From Pseudopithomyces maydicus (lineage: Eukaryota; Ascomycota; Dothideomycetes; Pleosporales; Didymosphaeriaceae): 64,000 nucleotides of DNA. The translations under genes and the position numbers were made by a program. The stretch spans positions 930,001-994,000 of the forward strand of contig JANTUC010000004.1 of NCBI GenBank assembly GCA_026873275.1, written 5' to 3'. Shown here in pieces: positions 32,986 through 45,570 of this stretch; within the stretch, counting starts at the first letter, position 1, and every line of letters begins with the position of its first letter. The notes under the pieces were generated by a model that saw only the letters and a list, made by a program, of their open reading frames with translations, made no database searches and was not told where the DNA came from.

Positions 32986-35900
32986 GCTAGGACGCGGTCG
33001 ACACGCGGGAGAGCAGCAACGATACGTTCGCGGGCTGGCAAGCCACTGTCAGGCATCTACTCATCAACGACCCCGGCCCCTGCTACTACGCACTGGTTCG
33101 GGCGCTCGGGCAGGGGCTTGGCTGCCGTTGCGCAGAGCTGGGCTAGCGGGCGGAGGACATGGCCATGGCATGGTGGTGCATCACGTAGGCGCACCGCTGC
33201 GATGACTATTCCTGGGTGCGAGGGTCGTGAGCGTGGCAGCAGGGATGGGGCGTGGCAGTGTACGGGGGGTGTCAGAGCCGCATGTCGAGTGCGCTGATGG
33301 TGCATCGCAACATATCGGGCCCGCCCTGTGAGATGAGGCAGGCCATACCGTCGCCCGCCGGCTGGGACTGGGTGCGATGCGATGCGATGCACTCGGTTCG
33401 TCGGGACGGGCGGAGGGAGCAGCAGCAGGCAGATGGGCGGGCATGCAGGCAGGCAAGCAGGCAGCCGGCCGACGACAGGACAGAGTACAGTATACGACGC
33501 CGTCACGAGCGAGGGCACAGGCGTGGGGTGCTCACGTCGGGGGGCCTCCTCCTCCTTCACTCGTCTCCAAGCGCGCTGGCCGTCCTGATTCGCTGCGTGC
33601 GCAGATGCGAGGTACAGTCATACTCCCCATCACCCAGCCATCAGCACCCGCAGGAACCGCGAATGGGGACCGCTGAGCTGGGCGGCCTTCAGCCATCCCG
33701 CCTGTTAGACTGGATACTAGCCACGGGAAGCCCACCAACGGGCGCGCCGTTGATCGGCGGGTGAGTCGAACGCGCGTATCCAAGAGCGCAGAAGAAGCAG
33801 AATTCCAATTATCGCCGTGCAACCCTCAAGGCTCCAATGTCTGTCTACCCACACGTGCAATCGTCTGCGACCTGTCACAAATCGGCGAATTGCCCATGAA
33901 ACTGCAGTCGCCGTCTCAGCCCAAGGGCGGAGCGTCCAAGCCAGCCCCGGAGCCCTGGAGCCATGGAGCAACGGAACGGCTGCCGGACGTTTGTCCATGA
34001 ACCGTCTGGGACGAGAGCCACTAGCGATGCGTAGAAGCGGTTCCGTAGTCACATCTCAGCTGTCAACAGCGTCCCCATCGCCAGTGCGCAGTTCGTCCCC
34101 AGGAGCGTTTTCCGAGAAGGGCATGGCCACTGCTACCATGACTCCACCGGCTATCGTCTCTCTACTGCGACTCCGTATTTTGCCCACATTCCACACCATG
34201 AGCTAGACCACCACTGCTGAGAGGAGCATGTCCAGTCCGTGCCATCTACCTTCACCGGTGTGCGGGATTCATCGTGGGCAACAAGGCAGCGAAGGCGAAC
34301 GGGGTACCGTCGACCGTGTCGTCACCATGTGCTTCTGAAAATAAGTATCGACATCCTTACTGAGCGCACGGGCACGCACCAACACGTTCCAATACATCCA
34401 ATCCCTATTTGCAATTCCACGAGCAATGACAAAGGTACCTCGTAGCCCACAAATTCTCCTTTCGTGCACGCGCTCGACAGGGGCTCGCATCATCACCCTC
34501 CCCCTCCCCCTGGAACAGCATATTGGAATCTCTCCTGCCGCGCTCACATCATACATGACAGCCAGAATCCATACCAGATGGCCCTGCCGCCGGGACTGAG
34601 CCTCGCATGTGCTACCACATGGCAGCGATGCCACGAGTCTTGTGCATAGATGCTGTCCCGATGCAGTGGATAATGTGTCGATTGCATCTATCTTTGGTCG
34701 CCTATTGACCCCGAAGGCAAGGAAAAACTCCGCATCGAGATGCAACACAGCGCGCCCCCCTGCCTTGTGCGAATTCCTCCCGCATTCTCGTCGACACAAG
34801 AGTCCCGGGGCAGCGGTCTGTCGAATCAATACATAGTATATCCAAGTATTGGGAAAAGCAAGGCTGGGGCTAGCAGATGCGTGCGCATTATCGAAATATT
34901 TGCTCCGATCCCGTCAGGCAAACGCACCTTATTCCAGCCAGGCACAGGAACCCACCCGTAGACCGCATCCAAACCATCCACTTGACCACCCATGGCGCCA
35001 TCACATCATGCCTCCGGCGCATGCAGGCTTGGTTCTGCAACGTGCTCTGACTTGTGCTTCTTCTGCAGGAACCCATCCACCCTTCGCTCCTGTCCAGCGG
35101 TCTTCAGCTTGCACTACCACACCTACCACACCCATTCCAAAAATAGAGCACTACTCCGATGCTAGTTAGACGAGATAGCCGCGCTTAGACTGGGGGTGGT
35201 CTACTTTCATAGGGCTGACGCTGGGCTGAGCAGCGGGCTGCAGCTTTATCTCATCCATTTGCCAAAAGCATACAAGCGCCATGGGCTAGACTAGGCCTGC
35301 TAACGGAAAGGGGGTTATTTGTGTCATTTGCGAGAGGTGTGATGCAAATAAGGGTTATTTTGGGGCTCCAACCTACTCCCAGTGTGGTGAGGCTCTTGGT
35401 GGATTGATGGGAATGGAGCGCTCGCTTTTCTCAAAACACAAGACGACGACAGCAGAAAGGATGTGCGAGAAGCATATGCAAAGTCATCGAAGAGGGTCAT
35501 GCACGCATGCATCCACCACAATTTCCTGCTCCTAGCCGACGGCGGTGCTTTGCGCAAGCAAGTTGGTCGGGGCAGCAATGCAAACATAATTTTGCGCCTT
35601 GCGCCCCGCCCTTCTATTTGCGCAAACCCCTCAATTTCCTCCCTGACCAAGGCGCAACCGTACGATTGATATTGCTTTCTCTGAAAAAGGGCGCACGTTG
35701 TTTTCGCAGGCGTCCAGTCGGACTTGGTCGGACACGTATCCCGTACTTCGTACCCGTCCCGTATCGATGCCATGCCGGAACATAGATGCGAATGTAGCTA
35801 GCCCGAGGCTGGCCACATTGGGGTTTTGGGGATTTCCAGCGTCGCGAACAGGTGTTCGACCCGCAGTATTCTCGCTTAGACTTCCATTTACGGAACGTGT

Positions 35901-38900
35901 GCATATATGTACCGCAGCTTCAGTAGTAGTGTAGCCGCAAACCTGCCCACCTGGTTGGAACGAGGGACTGAAACCGGAGCGAGAAAAGCCACCCTGCCGT
36001 GCAAGGTTGCACGCGATTGATATATCTGTTTGGTGGTGCTCGGCGTCGGTGTCTGCACATCAGCTTCGACCCGGCGTTCAAACGATACGATCAATGTATG
36101 AGTCGACCAAGAACTGCATGAGTCGAATGCACCCCATCAGCTATCTTCACCCGGGTGTGCTAGGCACGAGGTAAACGCCTCACCGGTATCTACGGCGAGG
36201 CACATCTGTCACGCGCCTCTTTGCAATCATGTACGTTGCAACCTATCACATCCGCCCCAGACCCTCCCTAGACCCTGCATGTCCACCCACGCCCTCCTCA
36301 ATCGACCAACTTTTCCATGCATTCTCCATCTTTTTTGTTTTCGCAATATTCCACAACGTAAAGAACAAAAAAGTCTGCCTGCTCATAGGATCCCGCTCGA
36401 GGCCGCTTGTGCATGCATGCACATCCTACCTACAATGTCGACCATTGCACCGGAAAAGCAACGATCCACAGCAGCACGGAGCCCCCGAGTCGGTCGGTGC
36501 TCGACGAAATATCTGGTATGACAGGTGCCGAGACTCGTTTGTCGGGTCTACAGCGATGCAGTGCGCAATGCGCGTGTACAGTGCGTACAGCACTCGTGCA
36601 AGGCTGAACATTGGCGCAGTAACGCCACCGATTATCAAACCTTTATCTGCTTGGGGAACGAACCTAGGGGGTGACTTTGATTGGCATCGGTGAGACCAAG
36701 AGAAATGGCAGTGGCTTGGGCTTCGGTTCGAGGTTGCATGCAGCAGACGGGACGGAAGCGTGTGCTTGGTCCACGGCTAGATCGGATGGGGGTGGTTGGA
36801 TGGCGGAAGGCTCGGGGGCCGAGTATCTGATCCAGACGGGCCTTCGGCGAGCGGATGCGATACCAGATTCACGGGATTCATTTCATTGCCCCGGTATCAG
36901 GAAGCAGTTTGCTTGTTGATACTGCTCTTTTAGTAATTGTATGACATACACAGGCAACTAAACGGCTTGGCCCGACGAGAATTGGACGTAGAGGCTTTGA
37001 TTACCTTATCGATACCAACACCAAGAAGAAAAAAACAATTCCCACCAGGTAGGCATCTTCATGGGACAAGCATATCCTTTATTCTTTGTCCATGTGATGC
37101 TCGGGCGCGTAGTCCACCTCTTTCCTGGCTTTCAACATTGACTCTCCGACGAACCCCAAATCATTGTTCCATCTAGTTATCCTAAACTTTTCTCCGAAGT
37201 CTAAAATTTCAAAATGCCAGCAATCCCCCTCTACTGGTTGACAAGGAACGCCACCCGCCACACTTCCTTAACCGAATCAATGTGGTTACCTAAGCCACAC
37301 ACTGTTTCAAGTATAGCCGATAGCGTGCGCAGTCAGGCCTCTATCCTGATCTCTCACGCAACATGTCCATGCATACTTACCCCAGAACATTCGCGCTCAC
37401 GCAAGAATGCTCTCGCCACTGTACAAAGCATCCACCGCAACTCAAAAATGTAGGACAACGTCTAGCGCATATTTGTGTATCTCTTCTCGTGATCGATACA
37501 ACATTTGTCATCACCTGCAAATTTCCTCCATCATCTATGCTCAGTCACCTACACTGACTCACACTCCGGAGAGTCACAAAGGTGGTGATCACGGTTCCGA
37601 TTCCCTGTGGAGAACCTTTGTACCACAATGACATTTATTGTTAGATTCGAACGTGGGATAAACGACATTTGGGGAAGTTGACTTGACACAGTCAGCAACA
37701 AGCCATAGCCCTACGTCCCGAGTACACAGTAGCCTACAACGCTCGGGGTCCGGTTTCCGTGTCCCTGGGTAGGATTATCAAGCCGTCTTCGGACGACTGT
37801 GCGCACAATCCGCAATCTGCAACCAACAGTCAGACATGCAAAGGTGCGGTGGTTGAAACGTGCGTGGTGCCTCCAGAAGTCGATGATGATGTAGCCTGGT
37901 GACGTTGATGGCCCAAGACGTTTGACCGGTTGGGCACACGAATACAAATCAGTACAAGACAAGAATGATACAGGGAAATGGTTGACTATTAACAGGCGCA
38001 GTCGGTGACGTAGCGCAACACCATGAAGGTCTCGCGATACATAAACCACAGAATGCAGAACGCGTGTACACCAACCTTGTTCACCCCAGAAGTTGCTTCC
38101 GCACACTTCCACGCGAGACAGACTCACATCTCAGACTGCTGCCTGCCCTCGCATTACACGTGGCCTCCCCCGTAACACGTACCGCAGTACATACTGCGTG
38201 CTCATCACAACGTGGCTGCACACACCACCCCTACCTCATAGCCTCCGCCTTCCCTCGCCCTCCGTCCATACCCCGGTCTCTCACCATTCCGTGGATGGCC
38301 GTGCTCGACAGCGGTAATAGCTTGGCCCCTTCCGCCTTACGCCCATGGGCGCCATGAAGCGATCGTCAGGCGCCCTTGGCCCGTCAGCAGCTGACACGCC
38401 AACTTCTAGAAGGCTTCCAATTCGGGAAACAGGAGGGCAAAAACCGCTGATTCGCCCGTGTAACCACAAAATGGTGTCCACTTGGGCGTTTGGAATAAAA
38501 GGGCGTCCATAGCGCGTGGCAGTTCGAGCGTGCTAATTGGCTCTTGCAAGTCCGAGCCTCCTGTGCAAAATAGCCCGAACGGCAGGCAGCCCGGAAGAGG
38601 GTAGATTGAACCAAGTTGCCGAAGTTGCAAACTTGGGATAAATTGTTGGCGAGATTTCTGGCCCCAATGTTGCTTCGCATCGTGCCCACGGGGGAACTTG
38701 GCCCGGCTCTTGCCCCGTAATGGTTTGATTGCGCGAAATGCGCCTTGCGGGCAATGAGTGTGGAGTGCCTGGTCATCGTCTTGTGATTTGTCGCTGGGTA
38801 AATTGCCTGCTTTCGGGGTCGGAGTGGGGGCTGGGGTCCGCACTTCCACATAGCCCACGCCAACACCCTCTAGAATGCATCAGTACATCGTTGAATAGTT

Positions 38901-39230
38901 TCCATAAGTGGAAAACATACATTATGGCTTAGTTTCAATATTCTGGTTTGTGCGGATCCCTTGGCGCTCCCGTGATCTATGTGAAAGGGGCGTCTGAGAT
39001 ATTCTCAATGGCAGGTATCTGCGCTCGATCTATCTTCCCGCAGCTGGTATGTCGGACTGGCACTCACCGTGTTTAAAGTAATTTCGATGTACCCCGAAAA
39101 GTTTCCTCTTTACCGAATGCGAAATTTAAATCTATCTGTTTTATCTTACACAGCAAAACCCATATTGTCCGACGCCCTATATAGCAGTTTATGTGTTGTA
39201 GAGAAGCCGTGTGCCATACTTCCGGGGTTT
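32986..39230. other. Gene desert, about 6 kb, normal base composition
   Basis: I examined the longer frames on both strands (for example 33057-33560 minus, 33252-33764 plus, 35324-35773 minus, 36229-36693 plus, 38384-38866 minus). None shows domains, signal peptides, biased codon use or coherent splicing. Composition is near that of genic DNA, unlike the AT-rich 12-17 kb stretch. Simple features include a GCAGGCAGGCAAGCAGGCAG run near 33440. Non-coding RNAs or long regulatory regions are possible. Confidence 0.4.
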
Positions 39231-40492
39231 CTAGGCACTGTAGGAACTGATGTAATACTGAAATATTTAGTAAATACCATAATGTAACATAGGACTCCAC
39301 ATACCGTCAAGACCGACTCATCTTCGCTCCCATCAGTAGGTAGGTAAACATATAAAATCAGCGCGTGCTCGTGGCAAAAACCTAAATTGTGTCAGTAATA
39401 AACACCTGCAGGTAGTAGTATTTGGTTGATCTCGCACTCACAAGCAATGACACGCCCACCTAGTCTCCCGACACTCATGACTTTGCCCCAGTCCTTCCCA
39501 TCGATCCTCACCGAAGCCCACCCCTCTTCGCTGCGGCCATCTGCACTGCCCAGTAGCTTCATACGCGTGCTTGGGTGCTCTGCGATGCCAATGTCGCCGT
39601 TGGCGACCTGACTCGGATCCAGTTCTGGATTCGCAAGGTCGGTCCACACTGAGGATATGTTCATTGCGTCTGTTTGTATGCTCATCTTGAGGCAGCCGTG
39701 CATGTTGGCGGCCATCTCTAGTCTTGTCCTGGTTGTTGTAGCACCGGCACCTGCTCTGGTTCCTGCCAGGGCCAGTTTTGTAAAACGATCACTGATGCTT
39801 TTGAGTTGCATGAGTGGAGGTAATATGATATGAACGTCAGGCTCGCGAGTCTGAGGCTCGTGGAGGCCTGATACAACATCTGGAGCTAGCACTCTCACCG
39901 GGACCTCCTGTGTGATGATAGTTTCTCGATTGCTACCAAAATTGTCATCGATGACTGCATTGTCCTCACGGTTGGCGCCGGTAGGAAATGCCGAGTACGA
40001 ATTGTTTGAAGAGGTAGTGGCAATGGTGAGAGCAAGCAATGGAATGTTGTCTTTCTTAGTGAGGCGTATTTGAGCCGATGTTGCGTTCAATGCTGATTTG
40101 AGAGCTCGGTTTAGTGGACCGAGTGGAACCTCTAGATTAATCACATTGTTCGCTGCTGACTGAACAGAATATGTGTCGAAGATGGTGTCCTTGGTACGGT
40201 CAGATCGATTTCAAGAATCTCAAGGGCGTGCTCACAATTGAGAGAACACTATGCAAGATTAATGAACAAACCCAAACAGCTGATCGCGATTCGACTCACG
40301 CCCACACCTGTGTCCCTTGCTCCGGTATGATGGTGAAGCATACTTGCTCATCGCTGAGCTTGAGCCAAGCGAGCGGGCCGAGGGAGTTCAAAGATGCCGT
40401 GAGCTCTGCATGAATCAGACAATCTCTATAACCTGCTGCATTTACTTACTCGTGAAAGTATGTATGTTCTGTATCTGTGCTTTGAAGCGCAT
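39231..40492 (-). CDS. HUS1: Checkpoint clamp subunit HUS1 (9-1-1 complex)
   Basis: Hus1 forms the PCNA-like Rad9-Hus1-Rad1 clamp loaded at DNA damage. Six exons: 40450-40492, 40300-40405, 40236-40248, 39442-40189, 39305-39381, 39231-39257, totalling 337 residues with every phase matching. Seen: MRFKAQIQNIHTFTKLTASL, LGPLAWLKLSDEQVCFTIIP, IFDTYSVQSAANNVINLEVP, LNRALKSALNATSAQIRLTK, VHIILPPLMQLKSISDRFTK, ACFCHEHALILYVYL and the terminal YYISSYSA. Exon 3 is only 13 nt and exon 6 only 27 nt; both are needed for the conserved sequence. The central loop (NREDNAVIDDNFGSN) is longer than in animal Hus1. It acts with a Rad17-RFC loader that shares the RFC4 subunit, also encoded in this window. Confidence 0.93.
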
Positions 40493-41203
40493 TGTGTAAG
40501 CGTGTGAGGGACGCGTCGACGGCGCGTCTAGGTAAAGTATGATGAAATTGCGGGGTTGGCCCGAGCGCCCTTTTTTCTACTAACTATTATCTTTATGTCG
40601 AGACAACCAGCTCTACTGATTTGGGATCAGTTTTGGTCGAGAAAGACATTAAGCGGCCTGATTAAATTGTAAACATTCATGGCTACTTTTGCATTGTCAC
40701 TTGGCAGGCCAGTCTTCATGTACTACGTACTTAGTTAGGTACACATGCATACATATGTACACATGCATGTATGTACACATGTAGGTACACTAATCGTATC
40801 CAATGTAGCATAATCGTTGCAGACCATTACGCGGTAGCCAACCGTAGCGAACAAGTCTGCAGTGTATTTAGGATTGTCGCCACTTGATACGGATGCAATA
40901 CCAAGGCGTGGTTAGCCCGCTGATCGTCACGGATCTGACTAGCGTGCAGACGGCGTGTGTGGCTTAGTCAAGACCCCATACGAGGTTGCCTTTCAGGTTT
41001 GCTTTGCATGTGGAGGCATGTTGCAAACTACGTCAACCCTTCGCCTTCAAGAAGACAGTGGGTACCGATGAAAATTGGGCAGCCGCGACACGCACACACG
41101 CCGGGCTTCAAAGTGCCTTTCGCCGACCTAGTAACAAAAGCTACACTCCTATTGTTTTCGACATCGACCCTAGTTTTAAACAATTTTCCTCTCCAGACTC
41201 ATA
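40493..41203. other. Intergenic with an alternating ACATGCAT-type repeat
   Basis: Divergent promoter region of HUS1 (minus) and the arrestin gene (plus). About 40738-40792 is a run of short palindromic ACATGCAT/GTACACATG words. Confidence 0.45.
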
Positions 41204-42666
41204 ATGGTGAATAGGCTCAACCGGCCTCATACGGACATATTCATCTATGTACCTGATCACGCCAATGCTTGGGTCAGTGGCGATGTGTTACGGGGTATCG
41301 TCAGGGTGAAGCCTACCTCGAGGCCGCAAAGGGTTTGTTTTCTCCACCTAAGAAGCATCTTTGAACTCCGGTCATGTTTGCTTTGTTCTTGGCTTGAAGG
41401 GCACTTCATTGTTGGCCTAGACTAACGGAAATGCTACAGGTCAACATCAGCTTCCGCGGACGCATGAAGTGTGCGATAACTCGTTCAAACGGTCAAAGCT
41501 CTACAACCTATAAAGAGAAACCGGAATTTTTCCATCGGACGGTAGAGCTATTCACCTCGTCTACGGGTCTCCCAAGCTACGATATTCTCTCACGAGGTAT
41601 TACCGACGATGACAGGGTGGAACTGCCGTTTGAATTCATATGGCCTGAGAGAACAGAGCTATCACCGGGCGAGAAGTGGCGTGCAAGTCCACTTTTCGCA
41701 CACAGACCAGAAGGTAGACTGCCACCTACCTACATTCGCTCTGGTAGTAATATACAGCTAGTAGAGGTATGTGTAAAGTATCATGATTATACAATTATGA
41801 AACGTTTACTGACTTGGTGTTTGCGGGTATGACAGTATTTTCTAGAGGCGAGATTGTTCACACATGGCAAGACTTCTCCTGCTCAAGAATCCAGATACCC
41901 TCTCACCTATTGGCCGACACCTTCATTATCAAATCTTTCACCGTTGCCACGAAACGCTTACTCGCTCAATTCCAACCGTGCTGGGATCATGACTCAAACA
42001 CATAGGTTATCTCCGGACTATGATCCGAACGAAGGCTTACGCGCAAGAATAAAAGCTAGGTGGGATAAAGACAAAGCACCTTGGGCCAGATTCAAGATTG
42101 ATGTCTCATGCCCAAGCGTTGTGACATCCGGCCTCCCAATTACGTTGACACTAAACCTTGCTCACGTCGAACGTTCGGAAGAACTCCCGCATCCACCACC
42201 TGTATACCTTCGCCATATCAGTGCCAAGCTCACAAGTAAACTTCATGTCCGGATCCCCAGCCGCTCCCTTATCGGTTCTAGCGATATGACAGATACGCAT
42301 ACCGATAGGCAGATGCTGATGGATGAATCTTACTACAACGAGGGGGAAATATTGTTTGATGGTGCTACAAAAACCATAAGTAAATTCCCTTCACATTTGG
42401 TCCCGGCATTTCAAACCTTCGGGTTATCGCTGGTGCATACGCTGAAGATAGAGCTTTGGGGCGAATGTGCGAAGGAGAAGTTTCATGTCACACCGCTCAA
42501 AGAAGATATCGTAATCGTGGCCGACAGTTCTCATCAATCAGACGAATTGCAACCTCCCGATTCTCCTTTAAAGAATGAGAAGTCTGTTGAATCCAGTGCC
42601 GAGGCGCCGCCGCCAGGAGATGACGACACAGCTCCTCCCCCGTATCAGGTTCTGGGTAAGAACTGA
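41204..42666 (+). CDS. Alpha-arrestin-like protein with a C-terminal PPxY motif
   Basis: Alpha-arrestins are adaptors that bring Rsp5/Nedd4 ubiquitin ligases to membrane transporters for endocytosis. Exons 41204-41332, 41440-41766, 41836-42666, totalling 428 residues. Seen: an N-terminal beta-sandwich (DIFIYVPDHANAWVSGDVLRGIVRVKP, VNISFRGRMKCAI), the linker PEGRLPPTYIRSGSNIQLVEYFLEA, and the second domain (FKIDVSCPSVVTSGLPITLTLNL, ELWGECAKEKFHV). The acidic/Pro tail contains APPPYQ, a PPxY ligand for Rsp5 WW domains. Introns are 107 and 69 nt. Targets cannot be inferred, though a sugar-transporter gene lies 3 kb away. Confidence 0.87.
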
Positions 42667-42738
42667 GTACATATTACCCAAATTTGGTCACTACGCGACA
42701 ACAGGTGCCAGTCAACGGACTTGTGCAATATGGCCTTT

Positions 42739-42780
42739 GTTAGTATTCGGTTGTTAGTATTCGGTTGTTAGTATTCGGTT
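42739..42780 (+). repeat. 14-bp tandem repeat, three perfect copies
   Basis: GTTAGTATTCGGTT occurs three times in a row just after the arrestin stop codon, probably in the 3' UTR. Confidence 0.9.
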
Positions 42781-43031
42781 CGAATATCTACCTCTTTCTG
42801 TCACCGCAATACAATCCCGAACAGTTACGTTAACCATTGTAAATTGGTGAAACAATGTAATCAATAGTACACGGGTTTTCAGTCAACAAACCATGTACAA
42901 CTATTTATGATGTTTCCATCCCTTAAATGCATTGTGTATTGTGCATTCTCACTTACCCTCATAATAAAAGACCAGTGAAACCTGATGGTACCAATCAATC
43001 AGTCACTTATTAATTCGAAAGCTAGTTGAAA

Positions 43032-43847
43032 ATGCACGACATTATGAGCCACGTCAAAGCAGAATACTCGCGCCAGGTTCGTGAGGCTGTTCAACCCTCT
43101 CAAGCAGTTTCAGGCGATCGGCAGTACCCAGCAGCACTAACGCTTGAAACGAATAGATCTTCTGCTCTGTCTTCTATCACTCCAGAGGATGATTACGACT
43201 ATGTTGATGATGACTTTGGAGAGTTTGAAAGCGCGAAGCATCCAGAAGACTCTTGGGTCCATATCGACATTCCACGGCCTGAAGACTGCGACCTTGCGGA
43301 TTCACCCACTCCCTCTCCTGTCCCCCGAGGTTACCTTCGCTCCAGCCAAAAGATAGAACACCATTACAGACCCTTAAGTTTGTATCCCGAGCGCAGTGAC
43401 CGGAATAGTTTGCTATCGCTTGAGTTTTCTACCAGCATCGACCCTGAAACAAGTCACCCGTCTTTGCCTCAGGTACGACAGGACACCTCTACTCAGCAGC
43501 CCACAAGCAAAATCTCAGGCCTATTCGCCCATCCGGCTCCCAAATGGGCAGCTGGCAAAGAGGCCTTTGCTAAACTCGGCATCAGTGAGAAGGCTAAGGA
43601 AGTTACCACGGGTTGGAAGGCTGGATTCGGAAACAAAGAACAGGGTGAGCTTTTGCAAGCGGTGGAGAGGACTCGCCGTATACCCATGGTTGTTGAAACT
43701 GGACCACCCATTTCACGAACCCGTGACGCATCCCTGAGGATTCAGATGGCAAGGGAAGCGCGGGGGAAGAGTGTCAAGGGAAGCGCAAAACTGGTGCATT
43801 TGCCGCCAGGTTGGATCGAGGCAGAGCGTGAGGCCTGGAACCAGTAA
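43032..43847 (+). CDS. Hypothetical protein, acidic N-terminal half
   Basis: Single exon from ATG 43032, 271 residues. The N-terminal half is disordered with an acidic patch (DDYDYVDDDFGEFE). A WVHIDIPRPEDCDL segment follows. The C-terminal part is basic and helical (WAAGKEAFAKLGISEKAKEV, RTRDASLRIQMAREARGKS, HLPPGWIEAEREAWNQ). No domain or targeting signal was recognised. Coherent composition and a clean single frame support a real gene. Confidence 0.65.
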   Translation: MHDIMSHVKAEYSRQVREAVQPSQAVSGDRQYPAALTLETNRSSALSSITPEDDYDYVDDDFGEFESAKHPEDSWVHIDIPRPEDCDLADSPTPSPVPRGYLRSSQKIEHHYRPLSLYPERSDRNSLLSLEFSTSIDPETSHPSLPQVRQDTSTQQPTSKISGLFAHPAPKWAAGKEAFAKLGISEKAKEVTTGWKAGFGNKEQGELLQAVERTRRIPMVVETGPPISRTRDASLRIQMAREARGKSVKGSAKLVHLPPGWIEAEREAWNQ

Positions 43848-43952
43848 CTGAGTCTCGCATCTGACCATCAAACGTGTTGTAAACTGTGGTCGCAAAATCC
43901 CTGGCAATAGATATCTATGATGTGATGCAGAATCGCCAATACATGCCTGAGT

Positions 43953-44166
43953 TCCAACTCTCCTTTGCCTTGATGGCATCTTCCGTTTTTCAAATCAACA
44001 GAATGTTTATGTTTCTTGGATGTTTCAGTCAACATGTTGCCAGTGTAGCTATACCTAAGTCCCAACTCTCCTTCGCCCTGATGGCATCTTCAGTTTCTCA
44101 AATCAATAGAGTGGTTATATTCCTTCGATGTTCCGATCGAAAGTTTGCCAGTGCAATCATCCCATG
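43953..44166. repeat. 108-bp tandem duplication, two diverged copies
   Basis: A block beginning YCCAACTCTCCTTYGCC at 43953 is repeated at 44061 with many substitutions but no visible indel. The period of 108 bp is a multiple of three, and one plus-strand frame (QLSFALMASSV) is open across both copies. It lies between two genes. Confidence 0.75.
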
Positions 44167-44505
44167 TTGACGTTTGCCACTTGTTTTACGTGGGTCCGAT
44201 CTCTACGCGCGTTGCATAGACGTGTGCCCAGCTGGTGGAAGCCGGTCGAACCTTCCCGAGGTCGTCTATCAGCACACGGTAGCTTCACTTGGGGCAGGCG
44301 CGACTGTTGACAAGTTAAAGCTCTTGGCACGTGCTGCCCTCGCAGTTGCTCTTCTCTCACTTGATGCCCACCTTCCACCAGCGCTCTTCCCACCCACACT
44401 CCTTCCATCCACTCCTTCCACCCGCCCTCTCGACTCACGGCAGGCGCTCGCTCGCACTCAGACACGCAGAGTTCCTTGCGCACCTGCACCTTTGAACCAC
44501 CGAGT

Positions 44506-45467
44506 ATGGCTGAGATCAAGGATGTATATAGCAAAGCTAACAGTCATCCTGAGCGCAACTAGACGCCACCTCGCAGACCACCTCCAATGGGTAAGCACCC
44601 GATATAAACCGAGTTGCGAGCCGCGAAAACATGCTGACAAGAGAAGCACGCGATCAAATTCCACAGCAAGGACGGGGCCGCGAGCATGGCTCGCCGTCTT
44701 CGGACCACCACGACGAGCGCGAAGAGCGTAGAGGTCGGAGGCGAACTCGCTCCCCTCGCTCTAAAGACGGCGGCACAGAGAGCCGTCGTCGTCAGTACCG
44801 GGAGCGCACGCCAGCCAAGGGCCAGCGCAGGTCATCATCACACGGCGGCAGTGACGACTCGCATCGCACCCGCCATTCGCCATCTTCCCGCCACAGCTAT
44901 GGGGGACGGTACCGCTCGTACTCGCGTTCACGCTCATTCTCACGCTCTCGCTCCCCTCGACGCTACGACAGTTACCACCCCCGCCGTAGCGAGTATGGCG
45001 ACCAAGGACACGTCTCGTATGCTCGTCGTCATAGACAGCGTTCGCTGACACCCGTTGCAGTGCGTGAGCAGCGCATCAAAGAGTCGATAGTTCCCGAGAC
45101 CGCATTTCCTCTCCAAGACTATACTAGATATATCTCCGGCAACTTCTCCAAGTATCGCCACGTCACTCGTTTCAACTTCTTCCTCCCAAAATTCAGAAAC
45201 GGAGACGGCAAGGTGAATCCCGCAGCTTACGGTTCAGTGCATCAGCACGACCTTGGCCTCTGCTACTGCACCTTCAAGACCGTGTTCGCCTGCGAAATGG
45301 GAGTCAAGTGTCCTTGGAGGCACCACCCACTGTCCAGGCGAGAGAAGAAGTGGATCGAGGAGCTCGCGGGCGACAAGGGACGCAGGTTTATCGACGATAC
45401 GGACCGGTTCTGGTCTATTCCTGACGTACCGGTTCCCGGATGCAACATGAACGAGGTGCCGGAGTAG
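44506..45467 (+). CDS. RS-rich protein with Cys/His-containing C-terminal domain
   Basis: The certain coding part runs from about 44671 to 45467. An Arg/Ser region (RSRSFSRSRSPRR and similar) covers the first 130 residues. A folded domain follows with FPLQDYTRYISGNFSKYRHV, RFNFFLPKFRN, then CYCTFKTVFACEMGVKCPWRHH, which has a CCCH-like arrangement, and RFIDDTDRFWSIPDVPVPG. This resembles nuclear RNA-binding or splicing-related proteins, but I cannot name the family. Two 5' structures are possible. One is ATG 44506 with introns 44524-44562 (39 nt, GCTAAC branch site) and 44591-44670, giving 280 residues that start MAEIKDTPPRRPPPMGRG. The other is an intronless start at ATG 44631. The first gives a more natural N-terminus but needs an AAG acceptor. 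Confidence 0.7.
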
Positions 45468-45570
45468 CAGGAAAACATAGCTGCTTGTCGACGAAAATGA
45501 GCTGCAAGTTTGCTCGTCTCTCGGACTGGGCTGATCACACCAAAACTCCCTTCTTTTTTATTCTCGACCC

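Noticed and set aside
33057..33764. Overlapping long frames on both strands in the gene desert
   Set aside because: Low-complexity Ala/Pro/Arg translations on both strands, typical of GC-biased non-coding DNA.
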